Notes: generated by a model from the letters alone, not told the origin. A stretch of DNA of 64,000 nucleotides from Lachnospiraceae bacterium (GCA_017527205.1 JAFXQK010000023.1:1-64000), one strand, 5' to 3'; positions 1 to 9,045 are shown, counted from the stretch's first letter. Translations and numbers: made by a program.

Positions 1-113
1 AACCATCTGCTTCGCAGATGCCGTCGCTTCGCGACTCCTGTTTTTATTTCGTTTACGCTCGGGTGAAACCAAATGCCTCGCTTCGCGAGTCGCTTGGTTT
101 CCTTCCTCGCTAT
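1..113. repeat. Dispersed hairpin-rich repeat, copy A
   Basis: Non-coding element made of short palindromes centred on GCTTCGC: CATCTGC-TTC-GCAGATG (4-20), GTCGC-TTC-GCGAC (23-35) and CTCGC-TTC-GCGAG (77-89). The last is enclosed by a longer stem, GAAACCAA (65-72) against TTGGTTTC (94-101). Two near-identical copies lie at about 16.0-16.3 kb. The element abuts the terminator of the crh-like gene. It may extend left of the window. Confidence 0.85.
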
Positions 114-152
114 AAAAATGGCAGAACCAACGCCCCCATCATTGGTTCTGCC
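114..152 (-). terminator. Rho-independent terminator of the uvrC-crh operon
   Basis: An 11-bp perfect stem, GGCAGAACCAA against TTGGTTCTGCC, is followed on the minus strand by ATTTTTATAG. It sits just after the last gene of the operon. The T-run is shared with the edge of the neighbouring repeat. Confidence 0.85.
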
Positions 153-182
153 GTACCCTCCAATCAGCTCTTGCAAGCTTCT

Positions 183-437
183 TTATCTGCCACTCAAGAA
201 ATGCTCGATCCCGCTAACGGCTACCTGCTCGTCGTCACCGTCTGCGGAAACCTCCAACGTCTCCCCATTGTCCAATGCCAGAGTCATCATCCCCATAATA
301 CTCTTTGCATTGACGCGGCGATCCTTGGACTGGATATAGATCTTGCTGTCATATTTGCTTGCTTCCTGCACCAAAAGTGCAATCGGTCTTGCCTCTAACC
401 CATGTTCAAGATTTACCAAGATGTCCCTTACTACCAT
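183..437 (-). CDS. Crh-like HPr-family protein with Glu at position 15
   Basis: 84-residue HPr-fold protein. Counting from the ATG that follows the ribosome site AAAGGAGC, residue 15 in the motif GLEARP is Glu. In HPr this is the His phosphorylated by PTS enzyme I, and in Bacillus Crh it is Gln. Ser46, in the motif NAKSIMG, is kept; this is the residue phosphorylated by HPr kinase. It should therefore take no part in sugar transport phosphotransfer and act only as a CcpA co-effector or other Ser46-P regulator (inference). Lying last in the operon after whiA it matches the Bacillus order, and its presumed kinase HprK is encoded four genes upstream. A longer reading from an upstream ATG lacks a ribosome site. 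Confidence 0.9.
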   Translation of the reverse strand: MVVRDILVNLEHGLEARPIALLVQEASKYDSKIYIQSKDRRVNAKSIMGMMTLALDNGETLEVSADGDDEQVAVSGIEHFLSGR

Positions 438-472
438 GATACTGCTCCTTTCAAACAACCAACCCAAAAGTT

Positions 473-1339
473 CTAATTTCTGACTGACTCTGCAAGCTCG
501 CTTAATTTACGCAACCGATGATTCACGCCGGATTTCCCCACGGGAGGATCCAAAAGCTGGCCTAAATCTTTCAGCGGCGCATCTGGATTTTCCAAGCGTA
601 CCTGCGCCATCTCCTGAAGCTGCGCCGGCAATTTGGAAAAACCATAATGATCTCTGAGGAATTCAATGTCACTGATCTGCCTGGACGCAGCGCTCACGGT
701 CTTACTAATGTTCGCCGTCTCACAGTTCACCCTCCGATTGATGGAATTTCTCATTTCCTTCAAAATCCGAAGATTCTCGAGATTCATCAGCGAGACATGT
801 GCCTCCATGACGCTCAGCAGATCGACGATTCCCGATCCCTCTTTGAGATAGACAACCTTGTATTTCTTGCGCGTAACGATCTTTGCCGGAACCTCAAAGC
901 CCTGCATCACGTCACGCAGCTGCTCGGCCTTCTCCATCGTAGGGCATACAAACTCCAGATGGTAGGCCTTGCTCGGATCACTGATGGAACCCACGCTTAA
1001 AAATGCTCCCCTCAAAAACGCCCTTTGACAACAGGCATTTTTTAACAGCAGGCTACTCACCGGCTCCTCAGGATCTCCGATTTTTGGGAAAAGATCAAGC
1101 ATCTGATCCTCGTCCACAAAATTGTCCGTCTCTATATTAAATGTTTTTTTCAATAATGTAAAGCATTTTCTTACAATCATTTCGTTTTCCGTTTGAAGAC
1201 CGATGGTGTAATGCCCCTCCGCATCCTTTCCAAGCTGTCCGCAAAAGTGGAGAATGGCCGCCAATTCCGCCAATTGACAATGTCTGGCTGCACTGACGCG
1301 CCCACATAATTCCTGCTTTACCTCACTTGAAAACGACAT
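473..1339 (-). CDS. whiA: DNA-binding protein WhiA
   Basis: 288-residue homologue of WhiA, which links chromosome segregation and cell division in Firmicutes and sporulation in actinobacteria. It has an N-terminal degenerate LAGLIDADG homing-endonuclease-like domain (RAFLRGAFLSVGSISDP) and a C-terminal helix-turn-helix region ending in VGKSGVNHRLRKLSELAE, the family signature. The start MSFSSEVKQEL matches the family N-terminus and has GAGGAT upstream. It begins 4 bp after the rapZ stop codon, so the two are probably translationally coupled. It is slightly shorter than the usual 310-320 residues because of a compact first domain. Confidence 0.96.
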   Translation of the reverse strand: MSFSSEVKQELCGRVSAARHCQLAELAAILHFCGQLGKDAEGHYTIGLQTENEMIVRKCFTLLKKTFNIETDNFVDEDQMLDLFPKIGDPEEPVSSLLLKNACCQRAFLRGAFLSVGSISDPSKAYHLEFVCPTMEKAEQLRDVMQGFEVPAKIVTRKKYKVVYLKEGSGIVDLLSVMEAHVSLMNLENLRILKEMRNSINRRVNCETANISKTVSAASRQISDIEFLRDHYGFSKLPAQLQEMAQVRLENPDAPLKDLGQLLDPPVGKSGVNHRLRKLSELAESVRN

Positions 1340-1343
1340 TTTT

Positions 1344-2210
1344 TTATCCTCGTTTGTTGTTAATGTCACGGTGATCCAGCTTAATGCCATAACTGCCCTT
1401 ATCCTTAAGGCGCTCATATAAGGCATTCGCCAGAGTTACGCTCCTGTGCTTTCCGCCCGTGCAACCGATGGCAATCACCAGGCGATACTTTCCTTCCTTT
1501 ACGTAATTCGGAATCAAAAATTCTACCATGTCAGTCAGCTTGTCCAAAAACTCTCCGGATTCCGGATAGCCCATGACAAAGTCCTGTACCTCCTTGTCAT
1601 TTCCCGTCTTTGCGCGCAGGCCGTCAATATAATAAGGATTCGGTAGAAATCTCACGTCAAATACCAGATCTGCATCGTTGGGGATGCCATATTTAAAACC
1701 GAAGGAGGTCACGGTCACCATCAGGCTGTTATAGGATTCATTCTGAACAAAAATGCGATCCAGCTCCGCTTTCAACTCCCTCGTCAGGAGATTCGAGGTA
1801 TCCAAGACATAATCCGCATCCTTTCGAAGGTTCTCCAGGATCTCCCTCTCCTTCGCAACACCATCCTCCACGCGTCCATAGGGAGCCAGCGGATGTAGCC
1901 GTCTCGTCTCCTTGTACCGTTTGATCAGACTGCTGTCATCACTGTCAAGAAAGAGAATTTCCATCGGATACCCCCGTTCTTTCAGGGATTTCAGAATTTC
2001 ATGGGCATCTTCAAAATGGAGGTCGGCGCGCACGTCCAGACCAAGCACCATCTTGTCGATCTCATTCTCTGGCATGGCAATCAATTCTACGAATTTTTCC
2101 ACAAGCGTGAGCGGAATGTTATCTACACAATAAAATCCGGCATCCTCCAGCATTTTAAGGGCTGTCGTCTTGCCGCTGCCGCTCATGCCCGTCACAATAA
2201 CAAGTCTCAT
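1344..2210 (-). CDS. rapZ: RNase adapter / nucleotide-binding protein RapZ (YvcJ)
   Basis: 288 residues, full length. The Walker A motif GMSGSGKT lies at residues 8-15 and the family C-terminal motif CTGGKHRSV near residue 250. In E. coli RapZ guides RNase E to the GlmZ small RNA and so controls glucosamine-6-phosphate synthase; in Bacillus YvcJ binds and hydrolyses GTP. The ribosome site GAGGAGG precedes the ATG. The neighbour YvcK that separates rapZ and whiA in Bacillus is missing here, and murB lies upstream instead. Confidence 0.96.
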   Translation of the reverse strand: MRLVIVTGMSGSGKTTALKMLEDAGFYCVDNIPLTLVEKFVELIAMPENEIDKMVLGLDVRADLHFEDAHEILKSLKERGYPMEILFLDSDDSSLIKRYKETRRLHPLAPYGRVEDGVAKEREILENLRKDADYVLDTSNLLTRELKAELDRIFVQNESYNSLMVTVTSFGFKYGIPNDADLVFDVRFLPNPYYIDGLRAKTGNDKEVQDFVMGYPESGEFLDKLTDMVEFLIPNYVKEGKYRLVIAIGCTGGKHRSVTLANALYERLKDKGSYGIKLDHRDINNKRG

Positions 2211-2240
2211 TGGAACCTCCTCGCTAAAGACTCGGGTCTA

Positions 2241-2362
2241 GGCCGGATGATCCCTCTCAGGCACGCTCGCGCTCCGGGTGCAGCGTAGCGGTACTAAGGA
2301 GTCAAAGTACGCCTCCTAAGTACCGACGCTTGGCACACGGGCCTGTGAGGGACCATCCGACC
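2241..2362. repeat. 122-bp imperfect palindrome between murB and rapZ
   Basis: The outer 22-nt arms (2241-2262 and 2341-2362) pair at 19 of 22 positions. Inside them GGTACTAAGGAG (2290-2301) pairs with CTCCTAAGTACC (2313-2324) with one mismatch, and AGCGT/GTGC pair with ACGCT/GCAC. The structure lies within the operon, so it would be transcribed as a long hairpin. No protein is encoded. A mobile palindromic element (MITE or REP-like) or an RNA processing or attenuation structure are both possible. Confidence 0.8.
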
Positions 2363-2424
2363 TGCCCCTCGTGTTTTACGAAAGTCAAGTTTTAGTCTAT
2401 GTGTTTTAAAACATTCTAATCTAT

Positions 2425-3345
2425 TTAAAATTCTCCTAGAAAGATAACTTCGGGTTCTAGTTCAATGTTGAAATGTTCCTTGACGGTAGTTTGGATATGG
2501 CGGATGAGGGTCATAATGTCAGCGGCGGTCGTGGTGCCGGGCTGGGTGTTGATGACAAAGCCGCAGTGTTTTTCGGAAACCTGTGCACCGCCTACGAAAT
2601 AGCCGCGCAGCCCCGCATCCTGTATCAGCTTTCCTGCGAAGAATCCCTCAGGGCGCTTAAAGGTGCTGCCTGCGCTGGGATATTCCAGCGGTTGTTTTTC
2701 GCGGCGTTTTGCTGCAAATCCGTCCATGACCGCCTTGATTTGCGCGGGATCCCCTTCCGTTAGAGCTAGTTCCACCTCCGTCACGACATAGGGCTTTCCC
2801 TTAATGCTGCTGGTGCGATACCCAAATTCCATGGTCTCGTTATCCAGGTTCCAAAACTCACCCTCTGCGCTTAATACCTCAACATTCCTTACTACCTGAC
2901 GCATCTCTCCGTCATAGGCACCGGCATTCATGACAACGCCTCCGCCGATGGTTCCCGGAATGCCCGAGGCAAATTCCAGACCGGATAGGCCATGCTCCAT
3001 GGCCACTCTGGCGACCTGTGCCATCGTAGCGCCTGCCTGTGCGATAACGCGTCTTCCTTCCACGCGTACCTGATTCATGCCGGATTGCACGCGAAGAATG
3101 ACTCCCCGATACCCCTTGTCGCTTACAAGAAGATTGCTGCCATTTCCCATGACAAAAAATGGAATGCCCGTCAGATTCAAATATCTGCAAATCCGTTGTA
3201 GTTCCTCTTTTGTACCAATTTCAATGAGGCAGTCCGCAGGCCCGCCCACCCGAAAAGTGGTGTAGTTGCACATGGGTTCCTCAAGATGAATGTTTTCTTC
3301 CTTTGTATAGCCCTTGAGGGCCCGAACCACCGTCTCACTAATCAT
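2425..3345 (-). CDS. murB: UDP-N-acetylenolpyruvoylglucosamine reductase
   Basis: 306-residue FAD enzyme that reduces UDP-GlcNAc-enolpyruvate to UDP-MurNAc, the second committed step of peptidoglycan precursor synthesis in the cytoplasm. FAD-binding motifs GNGSNLLV and SGIPGTIGGGVVMNAGAY are present, as are the catalytic-serine region SAGSTFKRP and the C-terminal Glu motif ELEPEVIFLGEF typical of type II MurB. The start MISETV was chosen because GAAGGGCAG lies just upstream; a longer reading adds an unconserved basic extension. It is co-directional with glk upstream (112-bp gap) and rapZ downstream. Confidence 0.96.
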   Translation of the reverse strand: MISETVVRALKGYTKEENIHLEEPMCNYTTFRVGGPADCLIEIGTKEELQRICRYLNLTGIPFFVMGNGSNLLVSDKGYRGVILRVQSGMNQVRVEGRRVIAQAGATMAQVARVAMEHGLSGLEFASGIPGTIGGGVVMNAGAYDGEMRQVVRNVEVLSAEGEFWNLDNETMEFGYRTSSIKGKPYVVTEVELALTEGDPAQIKAVMDGFAAKRREKQPLEYPSAGSTFKRPEGFFAGKLIQDAGLRGYFVGGAQVSEKHCGFVINTQPGTTTAADIMTLIRHIQTTVKEHFNIELEPEVIFLGEF

Positions 3346-3457
3346 ACTTCTGCCCTTCTTCACAAGATTGCACTGCTTTCCCCATTTCGCCCGGCTGCCC
3401 GTCATCAACGGGACGCTCCCCGTTATAAATAAGGCTTCCCGTCAGCGGCAAAACGAT

Positions 3458-4393
3458 TTATCCCTTTAAAATCAGCGCAGCCGCACCGAAAATTCCCGCG
3501 TCATTTCCCAACGTTGCCAGCTTAAACTCAGCTTTTCCGCAGGGATAAAAAACATACTTTTGAAAAGCTGGTTTCACATAAGAGAGCAAAATCTCTCCTG
3601 CCTTAGACACACCGCCGCCAATGACAAATACTTCCGGATTCACTACGGCTGCCACGGCTGCCAGACCCTTGCCAAGGTAATTGCCAAACTGCTCCGCAAT
3701 CTGAACGGCGACCTCGTCTCCGGCCTTGACGGCATCAAACACGGTCTTTGCGGAAACCTCACCGCTTCTGAGAACGCTTGGCGCGTCATCCTTGGCCAGC
3801 CTGCGTTTTGCGAGACGCACGATACCCGTTGCGGAAGCATACTGCTCAAGGCAGCCCTTCTTTTTACATCCGCATTCCTCCGTCTCATGATCCTCAATGT
3901 GAATGTGACCAATCTCACCGCCTGCACCGGTCGCTCCGGTCAGAATCTTTCCGCCTATGATAATGCCTCCGCCGACGCCCGTACCAAGCGTCACGGCAAC
4001 CATGTTGGAATAACCCTTACCGCCGCCCTGCCACATCTCTCCAAGTGCAGCCACGTTGGCATCATTGTTTGCCTTCACGGGCACGTTGATATACTGATGC
4101 AGAATCTCCGGAATGTTGAGCACGCCCCAGCCGAGATTCACTGCCCCTCCTACCATGGTGCCTTGCTCGTCCACCGCTCCCGGCGCTCCGACGCCAATCC
4201 CTTTGACGTCAGATGCTACAATCCCCTTCTCCTCCATCTTTGCCAGAATCGCCTTTGCCACGTCGGGCAAAATGGCCTCGCCGCCATTTTCCTTTCTGGT
4301 CGGAATCTCCCACTTGTCCAAAACCGTAGCGTTCTCATCAAACAATCCCATCTTGACGGTCGTTCCGCCAATGTCCACTCCAAATGCGTACAT
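3458..4393 (-). CDS. glk: ROK-family glucokinase
   Basis: 311-residue ROK kinase that phosphorylates cytosolic glucose to glucose-6-phosphate. The phosphate-binding motif DIGGTTVKMG lies at the N-terminus, with the sugar-binding region NNDANVAALGEMW, and the zinc-binding ROK signature HETEECGCKKKGCLEQYAS with GHIHIE just before it. The ATG follows AAGGGAGAAG. Its position directly after hprK in an operon that ends in a Crh-like protein fits glucose sensing and catabolite repression; ROK glucokinases feed the fructose-bisphosphate signal that activates HPr kinase. Confidence 0.93.
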   Translation of the reverse strand: MYAFGVDIGGTTVKMGLFDENATVLDKWEIPTRKENGGEAILPDVAKAILAKMEEKGIVASDVKGIGVGAPGAVDEQGTMVGGAVNLGWGVLNIPEILHQYINVPVKANNDANVAALGEMWQGGGKGYSNMVAVTLGTGVGGGIIIGGKILTGATGAGGEIGHIHIEDHETEECGCKKKGCLEQYASATGIVRLAKRRLAKDDAPSVLRSGEVSAKTVFDAVKAGDEVAVQIAEQFGNYLGKGLAAVAAVVNPEVFVIGGGVSKAGEILLSYVKPAFQKYVFYPCGKAEFKLATLGNDAGIFGAAALILKG

Positions 4394-4435
4394 GCCTCTT
4401 CTCCCTTTTATGCTTAAAATACGAAATCTATGCCA

Positions 4436-5401
4436 CTATTGGCCATTCTCAAAGAAATCCTCATCCTCTTCATCACGCCGCTTTGCCAGGGACTGCTGCA
4501 CCCTCGCGTACAGCTCCTGTGCCGCGTTATAACCCATCTTCTTCTGACGATGGTTGACTGCCGCCGACTCACAAATCACGGCCAAATTCCGTCCGGGACG
4601 AATGGGAATGTTGTGGCAAACCACCTTGTTTCCAAGATATTCCGTATAATTCTCCTCCAGGCCAAGGCGATCATAATCCTTATCCTTGTCCCAATCCTCC
4701 AGTCGAATGACAAGATCAATGCTCTGTGTATCCTTAACGGAGGAAGCACCGAACAGTGCCTTCACGTCGACAATGCCGATACCGCGCAGTTCAATAAAGT
4801 GCTTCGTAATGTCAGGCGCGGACCCGATCAGGGTATCATCACTTACCTTCCGAAGCTCCACGACGTCATCCGTCACCAGACGATGTCCACGCTTGATCAG
4901 CTCCAGCGCCGCCTCGGATTTACCGATGCCGCTCTCACCTGTGATCAGAACGCCCTCACCATAGACGTCCACGAGTACGCCATGCACGGAAATACAGGGA
5001 GCCAGCTTTACGTTCAGCCAGCGAATGATCTCTGCCATAAACGCGGAGGTTGATTTCTTCGTCACAAACACGGGAATCTTATGCTTATTTGCCATCTCCA
5101 GGAAAATGTCATCCGGCTTTAGTTCCCTACAAAAAACAACGCCGGGAATGGTCTCATAGCTTAGGAGCTGATCATAAACCTCGCGCTTGCGCTCGTCGGT
5201 CAGTCCTCCCATATAGGAATATTCCACAAATCCAATGATCTGCAGACGCGCAGCATCAAAATGCTCGAAATACCCAGCCATCTGCAATGCCGGTCTGTTG
5301 ATGTCCGGCTGTGTCACCTTGATCTTACGAACGTCGATCTCCGGCGTCATGTTCTCCAACTTCATCTTCTCGATCACGCGAGTTAAACTTACGCTTGCCA
5401 T
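4436..5401 (-). CDS. hprK: HPr kinase/phosphorylase
   Basis: 321-residue bifunctional enzyme that phosphorylates and dephosphorylates Ser46 of HPr and Crh, controlling catabolite repression. Walker A GESGIGKS lies at residues 155-162, preceded by the conserved catalytic His140 (SVHGVLVD) and followed by RGHRLVTDDVVE. The HPrK signature region IELRGIGIVDVK is intact. The N-terminal domain (1-130) and C-terminal kinase domain are full length. The ribosome site GGGAGGA precedes the ATG. The likely substrate, the Crh-like protein with Ser46, is encoded in the same operon. Confidence 0.96.
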   Translation of the reverse strand: MASVSLTRVIEKMKLENMTPEIDVRKIKVTQPDINRPALQMAGYFEHFDAARLQIIGFVEYSYMGGLTDERKREVYDQLLSYETIPGVVFCRELKPDDIFLEMANKHKIPVFVTKKSTSAFMAEIIRWLNVKLAPCISVHGVLVDVYGEGVLITGESGIGKSEAALELIKRGHRLVTDDVVELRKVSDDTLIGSAPDITKHFIELRGIGIVDVKALFGASSVKDTQSIDLVIRLEDWDKDKDYDRLGLEENYTEYLGNKVVCHNIPIRPGRNLAVICESAAVNHRQKKMGYNAAQELYARVQQSLAKRRDEEDEDFFENGQ

Positions 5402-5503
5402 AGCTTCCTCCCAATCCTAATCTATGATGGTCCAATTACTCCGTTTCTTCAAAGCTCTCCCAATGCTGCCGTCTTAGAACTCTGAAACCCTGTCATCATA
5501 CTA

Positions 5504-7594
5504 TCACACTCTTTGAAAATAGGCTAGTATTTCCTTTGCAACTTTTTCATTGAGCTCCGGAATTTCCGCAAGCTCCTCTGCGGTGGCATTTTTGATTTCC
5601 TCAAGACTCCCGAATTTACGCATCAGCGCCTTTCTTCTCGCAGGCCCGATTCCGGGAATCTCCTCCAAGACGGAACGCACCTGCGCCTTTCCGCGAAGCG
5701 ACCTGTGATACTCAATCGCAAAGCGGTGTGCCTCGTCCTGTACCCTGGTGATCAGCTTAAAGCCCTCCGAATGCGTGTCAATGGGCATTTCCACGTTATT
5801 AAAATAGAGCCCTCTCGTGCGGTGATTGTCATCCTTGACCATGCCGCAGACAGGCACGTGCAGTCCCAGCTCGCTTAATACCTCCAGCGCAATGTTGACC
5901 TGTCCGCGTCCACCGTCCATCATCAGCAGATCCGGGAACCTCGTAAAGCTTCCGAGCTTTTCATCCATACCCTTCTCGCGAAGCTCCTTCGCCTCCTCCA
6001 TGCCATGCGTAAACCGCCTCGTAAGCGCCTCCCGCATGCAGGCATAATCATCCGGGCCCGCCACAGTCTTCATGCGGAATTTCCTGTAATCGCTGGGCTT
6101 AGGTTTTCCCTTTTCAAAGACCACCATGGACGCCACGTTCTCAAAGCCATTCGTGTTTGAAATATCAAATGCCTCCATCCGCTCAATTCCCTTGAGTCCC
6201 AAAATCGCCGCGATCTCCTTGACCGCGCCGATCGTCCGTCCTTCCTCGCGCTTTAAGTGTTCGCGGTCCTGATCCAAGATCAGCTTGGCATTTTGCGCCG
6301 CCAGCTCCACAAGCTTTTCCTTGCTTCCAATCTTCGGCACGCGCAGGTAGACTCTTGAACCCTTACGGTTTGTCAGCCACTCCTCGATCAGCTTCTGATC
6401 CTCGACCTCATATTGCAGCATGATCTCGCGAGGAATAAACGGCGTACCTGCATAGAACTGTTGCAGGAATTGGCGCAGCGTCTCCGCCTTCACCTTCCGC
6501 CTCGCTTCTTGAAATCTGGCGTAAGCATTATCTGATCTATCCGCATTTGCCATTATGTCAGTTTCATTTCCATCCTCTAAACCTTCTCCCGGCTCGTCAC
6601 TCGCACTCGTCTCTTCTAAGCCTTCCCCCTGCGCGCCACCTATTCCTGTTTCACTCAGCCCTGCTCCTTCAGGAGTCTTCGCTTCATCACTACCCCCAAC
6701 GTCAAACAACTCCTCGCCCGGCAGTTCGGATACGTGCGTCATATAATAATGCTCCCTGCCAATCAGCTTACCATCACGCACGAAGAAGACCTGCACCACG
6801 GCCTCCGTCCCCTCCTGACACATGGCAATGACATCCTTGTCCTCGCCGCCGGAATCCGTGATCTTCTGCTTTTGCGCCACGGACTTCACGCTGTTGTACA
6901 GGTCGCGGAAGGTCGCTGCCTCCTCGAATTCGAGGTTCTCCGCCGCAGCCTTCATCTTCTGCTCCAAATCCCGAAGGATTGGTCCATAATTGCCGTTTAA
7001 GAACTCCATCGCACCGTCCACCTGACGGCGATACTCCGCTTGATCCACATAGCCCTGACAGGGCGCGAGACATTGCTTAATGTGATAGTTCAGACACGGT
7101 CTTTCCACGCCAATGTCCTTCGGCAAATTACGATTACAGGTGCGAAGCTGGTACAGCTTATTCAATAGCTCAATGGTATCCTTGACTGCTGCCGCGCTCG
7201 TATAGGGTCCAAAATACTTGGATTTGTCCTTCTTCATCGTCCGCGAAAACAAAATCCGCGGAAAGGGCTCGCCCAGCGTTACCTTAATATAGGGATAGGT
7301 CTTGTCATCCTTAAGGAGCGTATTGTACTTCGGAGAATGCTCCTTGATGAGGTTATTCTCCAGTACCAGCGCCTCCAGCTCGGAGTCCGTCACAATATAT
7401 TCAAAACGAGCGATGAGCCTTACCATCTGATCAATGGCTGGCCCGCGACCAATGTTTTCACGAAAATAAGACCGCACCCTGTTATGGAGATTGATTGCCT
7501 TCCCCACGTACAGAATCCCGTCCGACTTATCCCGCATAATATAAACTCCCGGCTGCTTCGGGAGCTTTTTTAACTCTTCCTCAATGTTGAACAC
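5504..7594 (-). CDS. uvrC: Excinuclease ABC subunit C with an acidic linker insertion
   Basis: 696-residue nuclease subunit making the two incisions of nucleotide excision repair. Domains in order: GIY-YIG nuclease (GVY 16-18, YVG 29-31), a four-Cys segment (153, 167, 175, 179) matching the site proposed to hold an iron-sulfur cluster in UvrC, UVR coiled coil (about 205-240), RNase H-like endonuclease domain ([17 protein letters not shown]) and C-terminal helix-hairpin-helix. Between about residues 292 and 360 is a Gly/Glu/Ser/Asp-rich insertion that makes the protein some 70-80 residues longer than typical UvrC. It heads the seven-gene operon. Confidence 0.96.
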   Translation of the reverse strand: MFNIEEELKKLPKQPGVYIMRDKSDGILYVGKAINLHNRVRSYFRENIGRGPAIDQMVRLIARFEYIVTDSELEALVLENNLIKEHSPKYNTLLKDDKTYPYIKVTLGEPFPRILFSRTMKKDKSKYFGPYTSAAAVKDTIELLNKLYQLRTCNRNLPKDIGVERPCLNYHIKQCLAPCQGYVDQAEYRRQVDGAMEFLNGNYGPILRDLEQKMKAAAENLEFEEAATFRDLYNSVKSVAQKQKITDSGGEDKDVIAMCQEGTEAVVQVFFVRDGKLIGREHYYMTHVSELPGEELFDVGGSDEAKTPEGAGLSETGIGGAQGEGLEETSASDEPGEGLEDGNETDIMANADRSDNAYARFQEARRKVKAETLRQFLQQFYAGTPFIPREIMLQYEVEDQKLIEEWLTNRKGSRVYLRVPKIGSKEKLVELAAQNAKLILDQDREHLKREEGRTIGAVKEIAAILGLKGIERMEAFDISNTNGFENVASMVVFEKGKPKPSDYRKFRMKTVAGPDDYACMREALTRRFTHGMEEAKELREKGMDEKLGSFTRFPDLLMMDGGRGQVNIALEVLSELGLHVPVCGMVKDDNHRTRGLYFNNVEMPIDTHSEGFKLITRVQDEAHRFAIEYHRSLRGKAQVRSVLEEIPGIGPARRKALMRKFGSLEEIKNATAEELAEIPELNEKVAKEILAYFQRV

Positions 7595-7665
7595 GCCTTT
7601 GCTCCATTCAGAATCATTGTTTCATCATATTCTGCCTAGATTTTTGCATGCCTATGGCATGTCTA

Positions 7666-7695
7666 TTCTATCATACCTAAGCATTGGGCTTCAAG
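7666..7695 (-). promoter_or_regulatory. Candidate promoter of the uvrC operon
   Basis: TTGAAG and TAGAAT separated by 18 bp on the minus strand, about 70 bp before uvrC. A small GCATGCC/GGCATGT hairpin follows in the leader. Confidence 0.5.
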
Positions 7696-7702
7696 CATAT
7701 GA

Positions 7703-8344
7703 TCACAATTCCATAAGATCTTCCATTTTGCAATGCAACGCCCTTCCCAGGCGCCGTAGCGTGTCAGCAGCAGTCTTGTTAATGTCACGCTGACGCTGTT
7801 CAAAAAGTTGTATTTGGCGAATTGAGACCTCTGCTTCCGCCGCTAATTCAGTCTGCGAAAGGTCACAGAGTTCTCTCCGAATTCGCAATCTGGTCTTAGG
7901 ATATGCCTCATCCATTTTCTTCTTCATCAAGTCAACGAACTGCATGACATCCATTTCATGATATGTGGGATATAGATGAATGATTTCTTCCAACGAAATG
8001 GCATTCAGTATCTCCATAAAGGAAAAACTACTATGCCATTGATAAAAAGCCAAAGCCCATCCAGCCCAAAATTCCGATCCCTTGTCAAGATACATAACAT
8101 CCTCAGCATCCGTAAAGGGCGTTTTCGTTTCTTGCAAAACCCTTTTGGCAAACTCACAGCCGTTCATTCCCGCAACATACTTAGGATTACCTGTCGCAAA
8201 CTGCTTTGCAGAATCAGACACGGCCAGAGCCTTGCCAAAAGCATTCGGTTCTACGTCAAGAGACAACACACTAAAATCTACGGCATCACCCAAAACCTTC
8301 TGCGCTCCGGCAAGATAATCATATGAGTAAGCGTGGATCGCCAT
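7703..8344 (-). CDS. HTH protein paired with an ART-like protein (antitoxin candidate)
   Basis: 213 residues. The C-terminal 65 residues are a Cro/C1-type helix-turn-helix (SQTELAAEAEVSIRQIQLFEQRQRDINK). The N-terminal 140 residues are an uncharacterised domain with the motif GNPKYVAGMNGCEFAKRVL and a WAGWALAFYQW segment, seen to my recollection beside DUF3990 genes in Clostridia. Its start lies 26 bp inside the preceding gene, so the two are translated together. A regulator overlapping a small enzyme suggests a toxin-antitoxin or similar conflict pair with autoregulation, which is inference. Confidence 0.75.
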   Translation of the reverse strand: MAIHAYSYDYLAGAQKVLGDAVDFSVLSLDVEPNAFGKALAVSDSAKQFATGNPKYVAGMNGCEFAKRVLQETKTPFTDAEDVMYLDKGSEFWAGWALAFYQWHSSFSFMEILNAISLEEIIHLYPTYHEMDVMQFVDLMKKKMDEAYPKTRLRIRRELCDLSQTELAAEAEVSIRQIQLFEQRQRDINKTAADTLRRLGRALHCKMEDLMEL

Positions 8345-8993
8345 TTTTGATCTCCTCCCTCATAATATCCAGCATATACAGCTCATTGATTCCATCGGCT
8401 GCTTTTTTGGTCGATCTATATGCCTTGCGTGCCTCCCTGTCACGAGTAGCCTTCTTTTCAAAATAAGTTTCCGCATCTGCCGCTTCGACGCCCAAAAAGT
8501 GAATACATTCAAAGGATTTTTCGCTTTTTAACACGATCTGTTCTCCCAGCTTTCCGAGCTTCATCGCTTCCGATAGCTTTGAAAGCGAAATCGTTCCAGC
8601 CACAAAATCCTGAGCAAATGAAAAATACGAATCATCAGCTCGATAGCCAATGATGATGTCATATGGCGTTGGATCAATGAAAAAATTGTTTTGAAGATAA
8701 TCCTTGGCTCTTTCTGAAATACTTCCGTTTTGCCAATAGCTACGGTATTTAGCCAATATGGCAAGCCAGTTTAAAATATTGTAATTCGGAGAATTCAGCC
8801 GCAAAATATTTAGACCTGTCAGATCTAATTCATAGGCATTTGCAAAGCCATCCCGATTATCAGAGCACGCCCATTCCTTTGCCAGTTCCTCGCTTTCCGT
8901 CGTATAGAAGCCATAGCCATAATCATTCGTCCGCTTGCTTCCGTTATATGTGGGTTTTTCTATGATATGGTCAGATCCATGATATACAATCAT
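8319..8993 (-). CDS. DUF3990-family, ADP-ribosyltransferase-like protein
   Basis: 224 residues. The N-terminal YHGSDHIIEKPTY followed by NDYGYGFYTTESEELAKEWA is the DUF3990 signature, which resembles the NAD-binding core of ADP-ribosyltransferase folds (H-x-G/S, then Y-G-x-G-F-Y-x-T). The remainder is alpha/beta with no membrane segment, so it should be cytoplasmic. The ATG follows GGAGGGCG and a good sigma-A promoter, so this is the first gene of a two-gene unit with the overlapping HTH protein. Target and activity are unknown; toxin is the best guess. The last 50 residues are basic and may contact the partner. Confidence 0.75.
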   Translation of the reverse strand: MIVYHGSDHIIEKPTYNGSKRTNDYGYGFYTTESEELAKEWACSDNRDGFANAYELDLTGLNILRLNSPNYNILNWLAILAKYRSYWQNGSISERAKDYLQNNFFIDPTPYDIIIGYRADDSYFSFAQDFVAGTISLSKLSEAMKLGKLGEQIVLKSEKSFECIHFLGVEAADAETYFEKKATRDREARKAYRSTKKAADGINELYMLDIMREEIKNGDPRLLI

Positions 8994-9016
8994 TTAAACG
9001 CCCTCCTCTTTCTTTT

Positions 9017-9045
9017 ACTATATCTCTGCAGCGACATAGTGTCAA
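9017..9045 (-). promoter_or_regulatory. Sigma-A promoter of the DUF3990/HTH pair
   Basis: TTGACA, 17 bp, TATAGT on the minus strand, 20 bp upstream of the GGAGGG ribosome site. About 40 bp further upstream lies an ATATAT-TGT-ATATAT inverted repeat (around 9080-9094) that could bind the HTH protein. Confidence 0.75.
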
